A DNA stretch of 12,329 nt from CAZNHL01 sp964572965 (GCA_964572965.1 CAZNHL010000093.1:1-12329); one strand, 5' to 3'. Positions 1 to 7,400 are shown, counted from the first letter of the stretch. Numbers and translations: made by a program. Notes: a model not told the origin generated them from the sequence alone.

Positions 1-589
1 TGTCAATACAGGTACGAAGAATGTTGAAAGAGCGATCTACTGCGCTTTCAATTTCTTCATTCAATACTTTTATTACCTCTTCATTAGAGGAGTTGAAGCT
101 AATTTTCCCTTTTGTAGTAGTATTGGCGAAATAGTTGGCCAGCTTTACATCAGGGTTTGTCTCACGAAATGCTTTGTAAAACAGTTTAGTGAATTTTGCC
201 TGATTTGTTTTCTGAGCTTTTACTGCACTTGCAATTGCAGCATTGAAAGCCGGGTCAGGGTTGTTGTTTGACAATGCTTTGATAATTTCTACAGGAGAAA
301 CCTCTAAAGTCACGTGCATACCACCTTGTAAATCAAGACCAAGGTGTAACTCCTGCTCTTTTACTTCCTGATAAGTATATTCAGCTCCAAGGAAATTGAA
401 TACAGGCTCTTTCCATACGGAATCAAGATAGTACTGTTTTTTCGTAAAGTCTACTTTACCGGTTTTGTCAGTTGCAAATGCAGCTGCGTCGTCTTCTACA
501 CCTTTTGAAATCCAGGTAAAAGACAAGAAGTAGATTGACAGAAGGGAAATAACCAGCGTCAATCCAAGAATGAGATTCTTGTTTTTCAT
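1..589 (-). CDS. secDF: SecDF protein translocase subunit, N-terminal part (partial, cut by left edge)
   Basis: This is the first 196 residues of a SecD-type protein; the rest lies off the left edge. SecD/SecF are membrane partners of SecYEG that use the proton gradient to complete protein export on the periplasmic side. The visible part has an N-terminal transmembrane helix (about residues 5-24, after MKNKN). Near residue 80 it has the SecD signature LGLDLQGGMHVTLEV, and it ends in AVDRSFNILRTCID, the start of the first periplasmic domain. In Bacteroidota SecD and SecF are usually one fused polypeptide of about 1000 residues; the fusion here is inferred from that, since only the start is visible. 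The ATG is at 589-587, followed by the basic n-region expected before the first helix. I see no TAnnTTTG promoter box in the 77-base gap upstream, so it may be read from the promoter of the small gene before it. Confidence 0.93.
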   Translation of the reverse strand, partial: MKNKNLILGLTLVISLLSIYFLSFTWISKGVEDDAAAFATDKTGKVDFTKKQYYLDSVWKEPVFNFLGAEYTYQEVKEQELHLGLDLQGGMHVTLEVSPVEIIKALSNNNPDPAFNAAIASAVKAQKTNQAKFTKLFYKAFRETNPDVKLANYFANTTTKGKISFNSSNEEVIKVLNEEIESAVDRSFNILRTCID

Positions 590-624
590 TTTTGTTAATA
601 AAGATTGTAATGTGATAATTTATT

Positions 625-645
625 GCCTGCCGGAAATCAGCAGGC
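625..645 (-). other. Short stem-loop between orf116 and secDF
   Basis: A perfect 6-bp inverted repeat (GCCTGC / GCAGGC) with a 9-base loop lies 21 bases after the stop of the small membrane protein and 35 bases before secDF. The downstream side on the minus strand is AATAAATT rather than a U-run, so it is a poor intrinsic terminator. It may be an RNA processing or stabilising hairpin between two co-transcribed genes. Confidence 0.4.
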
Positions 646-666
646 GGATTGGTTGAGTGGAATTAC

Positions 667-1017
667 TCAGGGTGCATTGGGTGATATGACCAATGGGAAA
701 AGTTTTGAAAAAAAGGCTTGTACAAAGCCGGTTTCTGAAAAAGTTGTGAAATAAGAAATAACAATGATGAAAGGGTGTTCTGAAGTCATAAACCACTGAT
801 GGCTCAGATCCAGATTAACAGCCGGAATGATAGCTTCTACATCAATAGCTTTGATTATAGTAGGTTCATCAGCTTTATTCTTTTTTACTGTCGAGATACC
901 GTTTTTTTCTTTCAGTAATATAGAAAAACTGCCTGCGCATAGTACTACCATTACCAGACTCATTACAAGAGTGGTAAGGAAATGACTTGTGCGCTTTTTA
1001 CGGTTTATTGCCAACAT
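667..1017 (-). CDS. Small membrane-anchored protein of unknown function (116 aa)
   Basis: I do not recognise this protein. It has a basic N-terminus (NRKKR, residues 5-9) followed by one hydrophobic stretch (about 12-35) that could be a membrane anchor or uncleaved signal. A short polar linker with Lys and Glu follows (36-55), then a mixed segment. The last third is rich in aromatics and hydrophobics (FIIVISYFTTF, 83-93) and ends in the tail ISPNAP. It reads as a real gene: it has a strong Bacteroidota-type promoter immediately upstream, its start gives a well-formed signal anchor, and it fits between udk and secDF on the same strand with about 60-77-base gaps. The promoter box ends only 8 bases before the ATG, so the mRNA may be nearly leaderless. 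Topology would put the C-terminal part in the periplasm. No catalytic motif is visible. Confidence 0.65.
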   Translation of the reverse strand: MLAINRKKRTSHFLTTLVMSLVMVVLCAGSFSILLKEKNGISTVKKNKADEPTIIKAIDVEAIIPAVNLDLSHQWFMTSEHPFIIVISYFTTFSETGFVQAFFSKLFPLVISPNAP

Positions 1018-1025
1018 AAAGTTTG

Positions 1026-1055
1026 CAAATATACAAATTAGTTTGGATGCTCAAA
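1026..1055 (-). promoter_or_regulatory. Bacteroidota-type promoter for the 116-aa membrane protein gene
   Basis: On the minus strand the sequence has TTTG (1055-1052), an 18-base spacer, then TATATTTG (1033-1026), which matches the phylum's -33 TTTG and -7 TAnnTTTG consensus. The expected transcription start falls about 3 bases before, or at, the ATG at 1017, implying a leaderless or near-leaderless message. Confidence 0.6.
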
Positions 1056-1077
1056 ATCCGGTATCGTTAAGCTTTGT

Positions 1078-1698
1078 TTACTTATTACTGATTTTGTGTT
1101 TCAGGAAAGAGCTTAGGACTTCTAAAGCTTTTGAGAAGTCTGTATTATTGGGTATGACCAGATCAACCCGGGCTTTGTGTGGGAGTATGAATTCAAAATA
1201 AGATGGCATATGATGTTCTTTGATGCGATAAATTACATCGTCGAGGTCATAACCTCTTTCTTCTTTGTCGCGGATAATTCTTCTTTGAAGACGCAGCTCG
1301 TCTTCGGCATCAATAAATATACTAAGGTCGACAAGTTCTTTAATCGGACTGTGATGGAAAACAAAAAGGCCTTCTGCTAACAAAATTGGAGAAGGGTGTA
1401 TGGTATGGGTTTGTGCAACCGCGTCGGGATTATTAAATGTGTATTCCTTAAATGTGAGACTTTCTCCTTTGCTTAAAGAAATGATGTCTTTATAAAAGTT
1501 GTCAAAATTGATAGACTCAGGCTTGTCAAAATTTTCGATCCCTTTCGGATCCCTGGGTTGTTGTTCTCTAGGGTAGTAGTAATTATCCTGAGAGATCAGG
1601 GTCACAGAATCTGTTCCCAGTTTTTCCATTAAAAGCCTGATGAATGTGGTTTTGCCTGACCCACTTCCCCCTGTAATTCCAACAATGTAAGGCCGCAT
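1078..1698 (-). CDS. udk: Uridine kinase
   Basis: Uridine kinase phosphorylates uridine (and cytidine) to UMP/CMP with ATP or GTP, in the cytoplasmic pyrimidine salvage pathway. The 206 residues match the family length. The Walker A P-loop GGSGSGKTT is at 10-18. The nucleoside-binding QDNYY (37-41) carries the likely catalytic Asp38, followed by NFDKPESINFD (56-66). AEGLFVFHH lies at 108-116, and the arginine-rich lid RRIIRDKEERG at 139-149. The start ATG at 1698 places the P-loop at the usual distance from the N-terminus. It lies 64 bases after ndk on the same strand with no promoter box in the gap, so it is probably read from the ndk side. It differs from the E. coli enzyme mainly in the loop after the QDNYY motif, which is ordinary divergence. 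Confidence 0.93.
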   Translation of the reverse strand: MRPYIVGITGGSGSGKTTFIRLLMEKLGTDSVTLISQDNYYYPREQQPRDPKGIENFDKPESINFDNFYKDIISLSKGESLTFKEYTFNNPDAVAQTHTIHPSPILLAEGLFVFHHSPIKELVDLSIFIDAEDELRLQRRIIRDKEERGYDLDDVIYRIKEHHMPSYFEFILPHKARVDLVIPNNTDFSKALEVLSSFLKHKISNK

Positions 1699-1708
1699 AG
1701 TGATTCTT

Positions 1709-1759
1709 GCTTAGCGCTGAATGCTAAACGCATTTGACGTTCAGCATTCGGCCTTGAGC
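1709..1759. repeat. Long imperfect palindrome between ndk and udk
   Basis: A 51-base imperfect inverted repeat fills most of the 64-base ndk-udk gap. The core arms are GCTGAATGCT (1716-1725) and AGCATTCGGC (1743-1752), with one G:U-type mismatch. An inner AACG/CGTT pair (1727-1730 / 1738-1741) surrounds a 7-base loop. Outer pairs continue from GCTTAG (1709-1714) to TTGAGC (1754-1759). The wobbles are G:U when read on the plus strand but A:C on the minus (transcribed) strand, so this is not a classic terminator for the genes here. It may be a dispersed palindromic element. A second, unrelated-sequence palindrome of similar design lies at 4404-4470. Confidence 0.55.
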
Positions 1760-1762
1760 ATA

Positions 1763-2182
1763 TTAAAATTTTTCAAATTCAGAGAAGAAGAAGTTGCCTT
1801 CTAATAGCGCATTTTCATCAGAGTCAGAACCATGAACGGCATTGCGTTGCATGTTAATGGCAAACTTTTTACGGATTGTGCCTTCTTCTGCTTTCTCCGG
1901 ATCTGTTGCGCCGATCAGTTTTCTGAAATCTGCAATAGCATTTTCTTTTTCTAGAATGAAAGCATAAATAGGGCCTTCTGACATGATTGCGCACAATGTT
2001 TCGTAGAATGGTTTACCTGTGTGTACTTCATAAAATTTACCGGCCAGCGCAGCGCTAAGGAATGTTTTTTTAATAGCCACTATTCTGAATCCAGCTTTTT
2101 CAATAATGCTTAAGATCTCCCCTGCATGCCCGTCTTTTACAGCGTCCGGTTTGATCATAGAGAAGGTTCTGTTGCCTGCCAT
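1763..2182 (-). CDS. ndk: Nucleoside diphosphate kinase
   Basis: Ndk transfers the gamma phosphate of ATP to NDPs through a phosphohistidine intermediate, supplying UTP, CTP, GTP and dNTPs. The 139 residues match the usual bacterial length of 140 or so. The N-terminal TFSMIKPDAV (6-15) contains the conserved Lys11. The active-site motif NAVHGSDS (114-121) gives His117, the same position as in E. coli, and GTIRKKF (101-107) is the preceding nucleotide-binding segment. The start ATG at 2182 gives the short N-terminus typical of the family. It lies between the GlmU-like gene (62-base gap) and udk (64-base gap), all on the minus strand. A TACTTTTG box upstream suggests it can be transcribed separately. 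Confidence 0.96.
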   Translation of the reverse strand: MAGNRTFSMIKPDAVKDGHAGEILSIIEKAGFRIVAIKKTFLSAALAGKFYEVHTGKPFYETLCAIMSEGPIYAFILEKENAIADFRKLIGATDPEKAEEGTIRKKFAINMQRNAVHGSDSDENALLEGNFFFSEFEKF

Positions 2183-2205
2183 ATGAATTCGATTTAAAAA
2201 TTTTT

Positions 2206-2213
2206 CAAAAGTA
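2206..2213 (-). promoter_or_regulatory. Possible -7 box upstream of ndk
   Basis: TACTTTTG on the minus strand fits TAnnTTTG and lies 23 bases before the ndk ATG, leaving room for a leader of about 16 bases. No clear TTTG lies 18-20 bases upstream, so this is a weak call. Confidence 0.35.
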
Positions 2214-2244
2214 CCTTATTTTAACGGTAAAGTAGTTGGATCGG

Positions 2245-3435
2245 CTAAAATTTGCGATACTTTTCGTCTTTTTTTAAAATATAAGTAAGAATGGCTTTGT
2301 CTGTTTGTGACAAGACCTGTTCAATAGCTTTGAAATTTCTTTCAATAACATCAAAAGCTTCTTTTTGTTTGAAATCAGAGAATCCTTCATGTCCTCCCCA
2401 GGAAAATGACGGGATAAATTTAGGAGGAAATCCCCCGCCAAAAATATTACAGCTAACACCGACTACTGTACCTGTGTTGAACATGCTGTTGACTCCTGCT
2501 TTAGAGAAATCCCCCATAATCATTCCTGCAAATTGTCGATAGGTGTTGGTATATGTATCATTGGCATAATTCCATACTTTTATTTCGCCAAAGTTGTTTT
2601 TCATGTTAGAGGTTGACGTTCCTCCTCCCAGGTTACACCATGAGCCGATCACAGAGCTGCCAACAAAGCCGTCATGCAGTTTATTACTTCTTTCAAAGAA
2701 AATAGAATTACTTACCTCACCACCTACTTTGCAGAAAGGCCCGATGGTATTATCGCCACGCATTTTTGAACCCATATTCAGAATAGCACCTTCTCCCATA
2801 CTGAAAGGACCTTTGATCAGACTACCTTCTCTTATCTCTGCATTTTTTCCAATATATATAGGCCCGTTTTCTGCATTGAGAACAGAGGCTCTGATTTTTA
2901 CGCCTTCTTCTATAAAGATATTTTCAGGACAGTAGGTGATGGTATGTTGGTCATTGAGAGGTTGAGAAACTCTGTCTTTGGTAAGAATGACAAAATCTTT
3001 TCTTAGCTCAGCGCCATTATTTACAAAAAGCTCCCATGTTTGAGTGATGAGGGTATGAGGGCTTGAGTAAGTAACAATTTGTTGCTTATCAATCAGCGCT
3101 AATTGGGAAGGTAATGTTTCCTGTGCAAGGTTTGCAGCAAGTACATGGCTTTCAGAACAAAGATATTGCCCTGGTTTTAATATCAGTATTGCATCGATTA
3201 ATTTTTCGTCCGGACAAAGCGCACCATTAACAAAAAGATTGCTTTGTGTCAGGGTGACAGGGAATTTCTGTGAAAGATATTCTTGCGTTAGCCATGAAGC
3301 TGAAACCTGTAAATACTTTTCCCATTTTTCCCTGATCGTCAGAATTCCAATACGGCATTCGGCAGTTGGCCTGGTATAGGTCAGCGGTAAAAGGTTCTTC
3401 CAGATACTAAGATCGTCAAAAAGTATAAGGTTCAT
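2245..3435 (-). CDS. GlmU-like bifunctional UDP-GlcNAc diphosphorylase / GlcN-1-P N-acetyltransferase (Bacteroidota type)
   Basis: This 396-residue protein fits the alternative bacterial GlmU family found in Bacteroidota, thought to make UDP-GlcNAc for peptidoglycan and outer-membrane glycans. The N-terminal part opens with LFDDLSIWKNLLPLTYTRP (5-23) and RIGILTIREKW (28-38), the family hallmark. It lacks the canonical LAAGxGTRM motif of E. coli GlmU. Residues about 170-335 are left-handed beta-helix hexapeptide repeats (IYIGKNAEI, SLIKGPFSMGEGAIL). NKLHDGFVGSSVIG (251-264) aligns with the catalytic-His region of GlmU, making His254 the likely base, and NLGGGTSTSNMKNNFGEIKV (268-287) matches NIGAGTxTxNYDG. 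Both activities are inferred from family membership; an isolated acetyltransferase with a degenerate N-domain is the alternative. A weak TTTT-N19-TATTTTGG promoter lies just upstream, after the rpmE terminator. Confidence 0.8.
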   Translation of the reverse strand: MNLILFDDLSIWKNLLPLTYTRPTAECRIGILTIREKWEKYLQVSASWLTQEYLSQKFPVTLTQSNLFVNGALCPDEKLIDAILILKPGQYLCSESHVLAANLAQETLPSQLALIDKQQIVTYSSPHTLITQTWELFVNNGAELRKDFVILTKDRVSQPLNDQHTITYCPENIFIEEGVKIRASVLNAENGPIYIGKNAEIREGSLIKGPFSMGEGAILNMGSKMRGDNTIGPFCKVGGEVSNSIFFERSNKLHDGFVGSSVIGSWCNLGGGTSTSNMKNNFGEIKVWNYANDTYTNTYRQFAGMIMGDFSKAGVNSMFNTGTVVGVSCNIFGGGFPPKFIPSFSWGGHEGFSDFKQKEAFDVIERNFKAIEQVLSQTDKAILTYILKKDEKYRKF

Positions 3436-3451
3436 GAGTTACTTGTTTTGA

Positions 3452-3482
3452 CCAAAATACTGAAAATAAGAATCGATTAAAA
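3452..3482 (-). promoter_or_regulatory. Possible promoter for the GlmU-like gene
   Basis: On the minus strand, TTTT (3482-3479), a 19-base spacer and TATTTTGG (3459-3452) give a one-mismatch -7 box, 16 bases before the ATG. Because the gene lies directly behind the rpmE terminator, it needs its own promoter, and this is the best candidate in the short gap. Confidence 0.35.
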
Positions 3483-3484
3483 GC

Positions 3485-3520
3485 AAAAAGCTCCTGCAAA
3501 CATGTTTGCAGGAGCTTTTT
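3485..3520. terminator. Intrinsic terminator of rpmE2 (perfect 36-bp palindrome)
   Basis: Two 18-base arms form a perfect palindrome (AAAAAGCTCCTGCAAACA and its complement), giving a GC-containing stem with A-run and T-run flanks on both strands. It starts 19 bases after the L31 stop and is followed on the minus strand by a U-tract, so it terminates rpmE2. The symmetry means it could also stop plus-strand transcription. Confidence 0.9.
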
Positions 3521-3539
3521 ACCTATTTCAAATGGAGGA

Positions 3540-3782
3540 TTACTTTTTGAAACGTTTGTTGAATTTCTCAACACGTCCTGCAGTATCCAAGAATACTTTC
3601 TTACCTGTGTAGAATGGGTGTGAAGCCGAGCTGATCTCGATTTTCAACACTGGATATTCTTTGCCATCTTCCCATTTGATAGTTTCGCTTGAAGATGAGG
3701 TTGATTTTGTCAAGAATTTGAAATCACTTGACAAGTCCCAGAATACTACTTCGTTATATTTTGGGTGAATGTCCTTTTTCAT
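3540..3782 (-). CDS. rpmE2: 50S ribosomal protein L31 type B
   Basis: This 80-residue protein of the large ribosomal subunit begins MKKDIHPKYNEVVFWDLSS, the hallmark of type B L31. It has no CxxC zinc pair, which distinguishes type B from the zinc-binding type A, and the central SSASHPFYTGKK (52-63) is the conserved L31 core. It forms a single-gene unit: a divergent promoter region lies upstream and a strong terminator downstream. The leader between the likely transcription start and the ATG carries a stem-loop (3801-3821). Type B L31 is usually the zinc-independent paralogue in organisms that have both; whether this genome also has type A cannot be seen here. Confidence 0.95.
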   Translation of the reverse strand: MKKDIHPKYNEVVFWDLSSDFKFLTKSTSSSSETIKWEDGKEYPVLKIEISSASHPFYTGKKVFLDTAGRVEKFNKRFKK

Positions 3783-3800
3783 TGTGTCTGTATTTTCTAG

Positions 3801-3821
3801 CCCTAAAATTTATTTTTAGGG
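3801..3821 (-). other. Stem-loop in the rpmE2 leader
   Basis: A perfect 8-bp stem (CCCTAAAA / TTTTAGGG) with a 5-base loop lies between the predicted rpmE2 transcription start and its ATG, 18 bases upstream of the start codon. It has no U-run. It may be a translational control site for L31, as L31 leader elements are known in other phyla, but no homology to those is evident. Confidence 0.45.
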
Positions 3822-3825
3822 GTTA

Positions 3826-3856
3826 CAAAAGTAAGTATTAAATTTGACATGTAAAA
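3826..3856 (-). promoter_or_regulatory. Promoter of rpmE2
   Basis: On the minus strand, TTTT (3856-3853), a 19-base spacer and TACTTTTG (3833-3826) match the Bacteroidota consensus closely. The implied start is near 3819, at the 5' edge of the leader stem-loop. It overlaps the divergent promoter of the PyrR-like gene. Confidence 0.5.
3839..3846 (+). promoter_or_regulatory. -7 box of the PyrR-like gene
   Basis: TAAATTTG fits TAnnTTTG and lies 32 bases before the ATG, implying a leader of about 26 bases. The -33 region is only T-rich. The box lies inside the spacer of the divergent rpmE2 promoter, so the two polymerases may compete. Confidence 0.4.
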
Positions 3857-3878
3857 TAAATAGCATTAAAATTGTGTC

Positions 3879-4388
3879 ATGAGCACAGATAAAATCCTTA
3901 TCCTGGACAAGCGCCAGACCCAACAGAAGATCAAGCGTATTGCTTTTGAGATCTACGAGAACAATTTCAAAGAAAAAGAGATTGTGCTGGCAGGTGTGTA
4001 TGACAAGGGATATCTTTTTGGAAAAATACTTCAGAATGAACTTCAGCAGATTTGTGATGCTCAAATAACATTGGTAAAAGTTTCGCTGGATAAGTTCTCC
4101 CCACAACAAAGTGAAATTGAATTGGATGTTGATGTGAAGACTCTGAAAAAGAAAACGATCATTTTGTTGGATGATGTGTTGAATACTGGCCGTACTTTGG
4201 CTTATAGCTTGAAGCCGTTTTTGAATATCGATATCAAGAAATTACAGACAGCAGTAATAGTTGACCGTGGGCATAAAAGCTTCCCTGTTTCAGCAGATTA
4301 TGTAGGTTATGCTCTTGCCACAGCCCTAAAAGAACAAATAGAAGTTGAACTTGAAGACGCGAAAGCGTTTGGTGTTTATCTACAGTAG
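3879..4388 (+). CDS. PyrR-like phosphoribosyltransferase (uracil PRTase family)
   Basis: A 169-residue type I phosphoribosyltransferase. The PRPP-binding loop IILLDDVLNTGRTL (94-107) and the following VDRGHKSFPVSADYVG (128-143) closely match the PyrR family, where the second segment reads VDRGHRELPIRADYVG. PyrR proteins convert uracil and PRPP to UMP, and in Firmicutes they also bind pyr mRNA leaders to cause attenuation. The N-terminal ILDKRQTQQKIKRIAFEI (8-25) also fits. The middle region (66-90) does not carry the usual TLYRDD-like stretch, and no pyr biosynthesis operon is adjacent, so an RNA-regulatory role is not supported. It may be only a salvage enzyme. It is transcribed alone from a promoter divergent to rpmE2 and converges on the T9SS gene. 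Confidence 0.8.
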   Translation: MSTDKILILDKRQTQQKIKRIAFEIYENNFKEKEIVLAGVYDKGYLFGKILQNELQQICDAQITLVKVSLDKFSPQQSEIELDVDVKTLKKKTIILLDDVLNTGRTLAYSLKPFLNIDIKKLQTAVIVDRGHKSFPVSADYVGYALATALKEQIEVELEDAKAFGVYLQ

Positions 4389-4403
4389 TAAGTAATACAA
4401 GAC

Positions 4404-4470
4404 AAGAGACGACAGATATGAGATGTATGACGAAATCTATTCATCTTACATCTCATATCTAGTTTCTCCT
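4404..4470. repeat. Long imperfect palindrome in the convergent gap
   Basis: The core is a perfect 14-bp inverted repeat, AGATATGAGATGTA (4414-4427) and its complement (4447-4460). The stem continues inward as GA/TC and GAA/TTC separated by single mismatches around a 5-base loop (ATCTA). Outward it extends imperfectly through GAGA/TCTC to about 4404-4470. It fills the gap between the PyrR-like stop (4388) and the T9SS gene stop (4478). It can fold on both strands and may act as a bidirectional terminator, although a T-run follows only distantly on the plus side (4481-4486). The purine-rich GAGAT wording looks like a dispersed repeat. Confidence 0.6.
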
Positions 4471-4477
4471 CTCGCCT

Positions 4478-7400
4478 CTATTTTTTAATGATCTTTAAAG
4501 TTTGTGTGTCGGTATCTGTGAGAATATGTACCAGATAGACACCAGCACCAAGTTCCTGCCCGATAGGTAATCTTGTGCCGCCGTGGCTTATCAGGCGCTC
4601 TGATATTTGTCGGCCATTCATATCATAAATGATTGCTGTTACCATTTCAGATTCAGGAATATTATCCAGTACAATTTCTGCCTGATTAGTAAATGGATTT
4701 GGGATTACCTGAATACCGCCTTTGTTAAAGATATTTAAAGCTTTTACAGCTGAGTAGTTTATTGTGCCGTCTTCATCATGTTGTGCCAGGCGGTAATAAA
4801 CAGTACCGGTTTTGTATTGGTAGTCATTAAGGCTGTAAGAAGTTACCGATTTACCTCCTTTACAGTCTGTTGTACCTACAGGGTAAAAATCTTTACCATT
4901 GAAACTGCTTTCTACTACAAAGAAATGGCAGTTTTTTTCTGAAGCAGTTTGCCAGCTAACCTGTACATGGTTCATAACTGCTGCTGCTTCAAAGTTAATA
5001 AGTTCAACAGGTTGTGAGGTGGCACAATAGTTTTTTGCTGTTATAGTATTCGTTTTGATAACACAGAACGGGCTTGCAGTCATTGTGATGGTTGCCTGAT
5101 AATCTGTGTCGGTAGAGGGATTGGCTACTACTGTTTTTGCATTGTTTGGTGTAAGCCCGCTGGTCGGAGTCCAGGCATAAGTAACGGCATATGGTAATGT
5201 ACATGTAGATGTTGTGGTAATTACCGTGTTTTCAAATGTGTATGGAGCAGTGCCCGTTGGCATACTTGAAGTAACAGTGCTAATTATCGTTGAGGAAGGG
5301 TCTCTTAATGTGATTCTTGAAGGCTGGAACGACCAGCTGTTGCTTACACTAAACTTGACTTCAATTTTAGCACCTATCGGAACATCAAAAGCTACGTTGT
5401 TTTGATTGTTTTTGACAGGGCTACCAATCAACGCTCCGTCAGCGAAGAGTTTAGCCGATAATGCCGAATTCCCTCCAAAGCCATCTGCAGTTGTGATATA
5501 ATATTTACAGGTAACCGCATTGTCGATCAGATTGGCAGTTAAGGTAGTACTGCAATTATCAGGTACTTTTGCCTGTGCAGTAGCAGTCGCTTTTAGAGAC
5601 TTCGTGGCTTTTACATCTATATCAGCATACTTTTTACAATTAGCGACACCATTGTCCGTAATTTCAATAGTGTATTTCCCTTCTGTAGCTCCGGCAATAC
5701 TGTAGGAAGTAGCAGCAGTTGTGTTTGTTCCGTTGGTCGGGCCGGTCCACTTATAAGTATAGTTACCTGTACCCGAAGCCAGAGAAACACTAATTGTGGC
5801 ATTGGTCACGCCTGTACATGTAGCGGCTGTTGCAGTTGAACTTGCTGTTAATGCACAGGTAGAACATCCTGTTTTATCAGTTACAACTACCAGGCATTCT
5901 GTTTTTACAGTACAACCGTTGGCATCGGTAATTTCTAATGTATAAGTACCTGCTGTTTTTGCGAGGTAAACAGCGGCCCAACCACCATTGGCATTTGTGA
6001 TAGCTACACCATCTTTTAGCCATTGGTATTTATAAGAAGAAGCTTGCGGGCTTGCCTCCATTTTTACAAACTGGCCCGGACAGATGGCAAGATTCGTTTT
6101 GTCGTAAATGATTTCAGTATTAACTCCTGTACAGGTTTTGCATGCCAGGTTAGGTTGATCAACCGGCAGTTGTAAGATAATGGCATCTAATACCGGTTTT
6201 GCATCAAAACGAAATGATATTTTATTGTCCGGTACATTTCCCGCCAAACCTCTTCTTGCAGCACTATTGATAATGGCCTGGTTCCACGCTGCCTTTACAT
6301 TAGCTACGTAACCTGCTGTGTCTGTGATTTCAGCATAAAAAACAGGCAATGATGTATTTACCGGTAAGCTCGGTTCTGCTCCTTGTGGATTTGGGAATGG
6401 GGAGATCGTTTTTTGCGGTTTAATAAACAAATCGATGTAATATCTGATGATGTCCCAATCTAACAGACAGTCATAATAACCATAAAACTGATTTTGAAGT
6501 GGGTCGGTTTTACTTCCGAGTACAGCATTGGCTACATTGTCATTCAATACATAGAATCCATTCTCAATTTGCTTCCAGTAATAGTAGCCCGTTGATGCGC
6601 TTGCAGGAGTACCGTCTGTAAAGTATCTGGTACCGTTAGAAGTAAAAGTGCCGTTATAAATACGATTGCTGTTAATGAAGTTAGCATCTTTTAAGATATT
6701 GATCATTGTGCCGTCCCATTGCCCCTGGTTGTATGATCTGGCAAGTGTAAGTTCCAGGGAATATGGATCTTTTGCGGCATTGGCCAGTGTTGGGATATCT
6801 ATACCGTCTTCAGCCCTTCTTCTGACAATTGTCTGAGTGTCATAATTGGCTTTCCCGATACAGCCGTATATATAAGACTTTCTTCTCCCTATATATTTTG
6901 TGTTCAGAAAAACGCTTTGTTTACTGCCACTCGGATTAAGCGTTCCGTTATGATAAGTATCTACGAAAGTACCTGTTTTCCCCCAGCGCCAGGCCATGTC
7001 TCCGGGAGGAGTTCTTAAAGTAGCAATCCCGGTCGGGTCAATTTGCATGCAGCCGTCATAAATGGTTAATTCATGGTTTTGCCAGACAGATTGTGCTGTA
7101 TTTAAAGGATATCGATTTACATTAGGAGTAACGGTAGTTCCTGCCAGGTTAGTAATACGGGTACTCCATGGGTTATTTACAGGGTCTGTACCATATACAT
7201 AAGCGGCCGTCGGGTCACAAGTCATTACTGTTTCTTTCATTGCAGAAAGCATAGCAGTATGAATATCAACTTTTCTGCCGGTATAGTTGGACATCAGTAC
7301 ATGATAATGGTAAGTTGATATTGCCCAGTCAGGCCTGTTAGTTGGAATTACTACATCAAGTCCTGGGCTTACTTCATTATTGAAGCCGGCAACGCGTCCC

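Noticed and set aside
2291..2935. Plus-strand open frames opposite the GlmU-like gene
   Set aside because: They are antisense shadows of a strongly conserved minus-strand gene and show no protein motif or promoter.
3485..3520. Perfect 36-bp palindrome as a recombination or attachment site
   Set aside because: Its place directly after the rpmE2 stop and its A/T-run flanks are fully explained by an intrinsic terminator.
3879..4388. PyrR-like protein as an mRNA-binding attenuator
   Set aside because: No pyr operon or pyr leader is nearby and the middle region departs from Firmicutes PyrR, so only the phosphoribosyltransferase role is supported.
5004..5802. Open frames on both strands inside the T9SS protein gene
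   Set aside because: They overlap Ig-like and SprB-like domains in the real frame and have no recognisable product.
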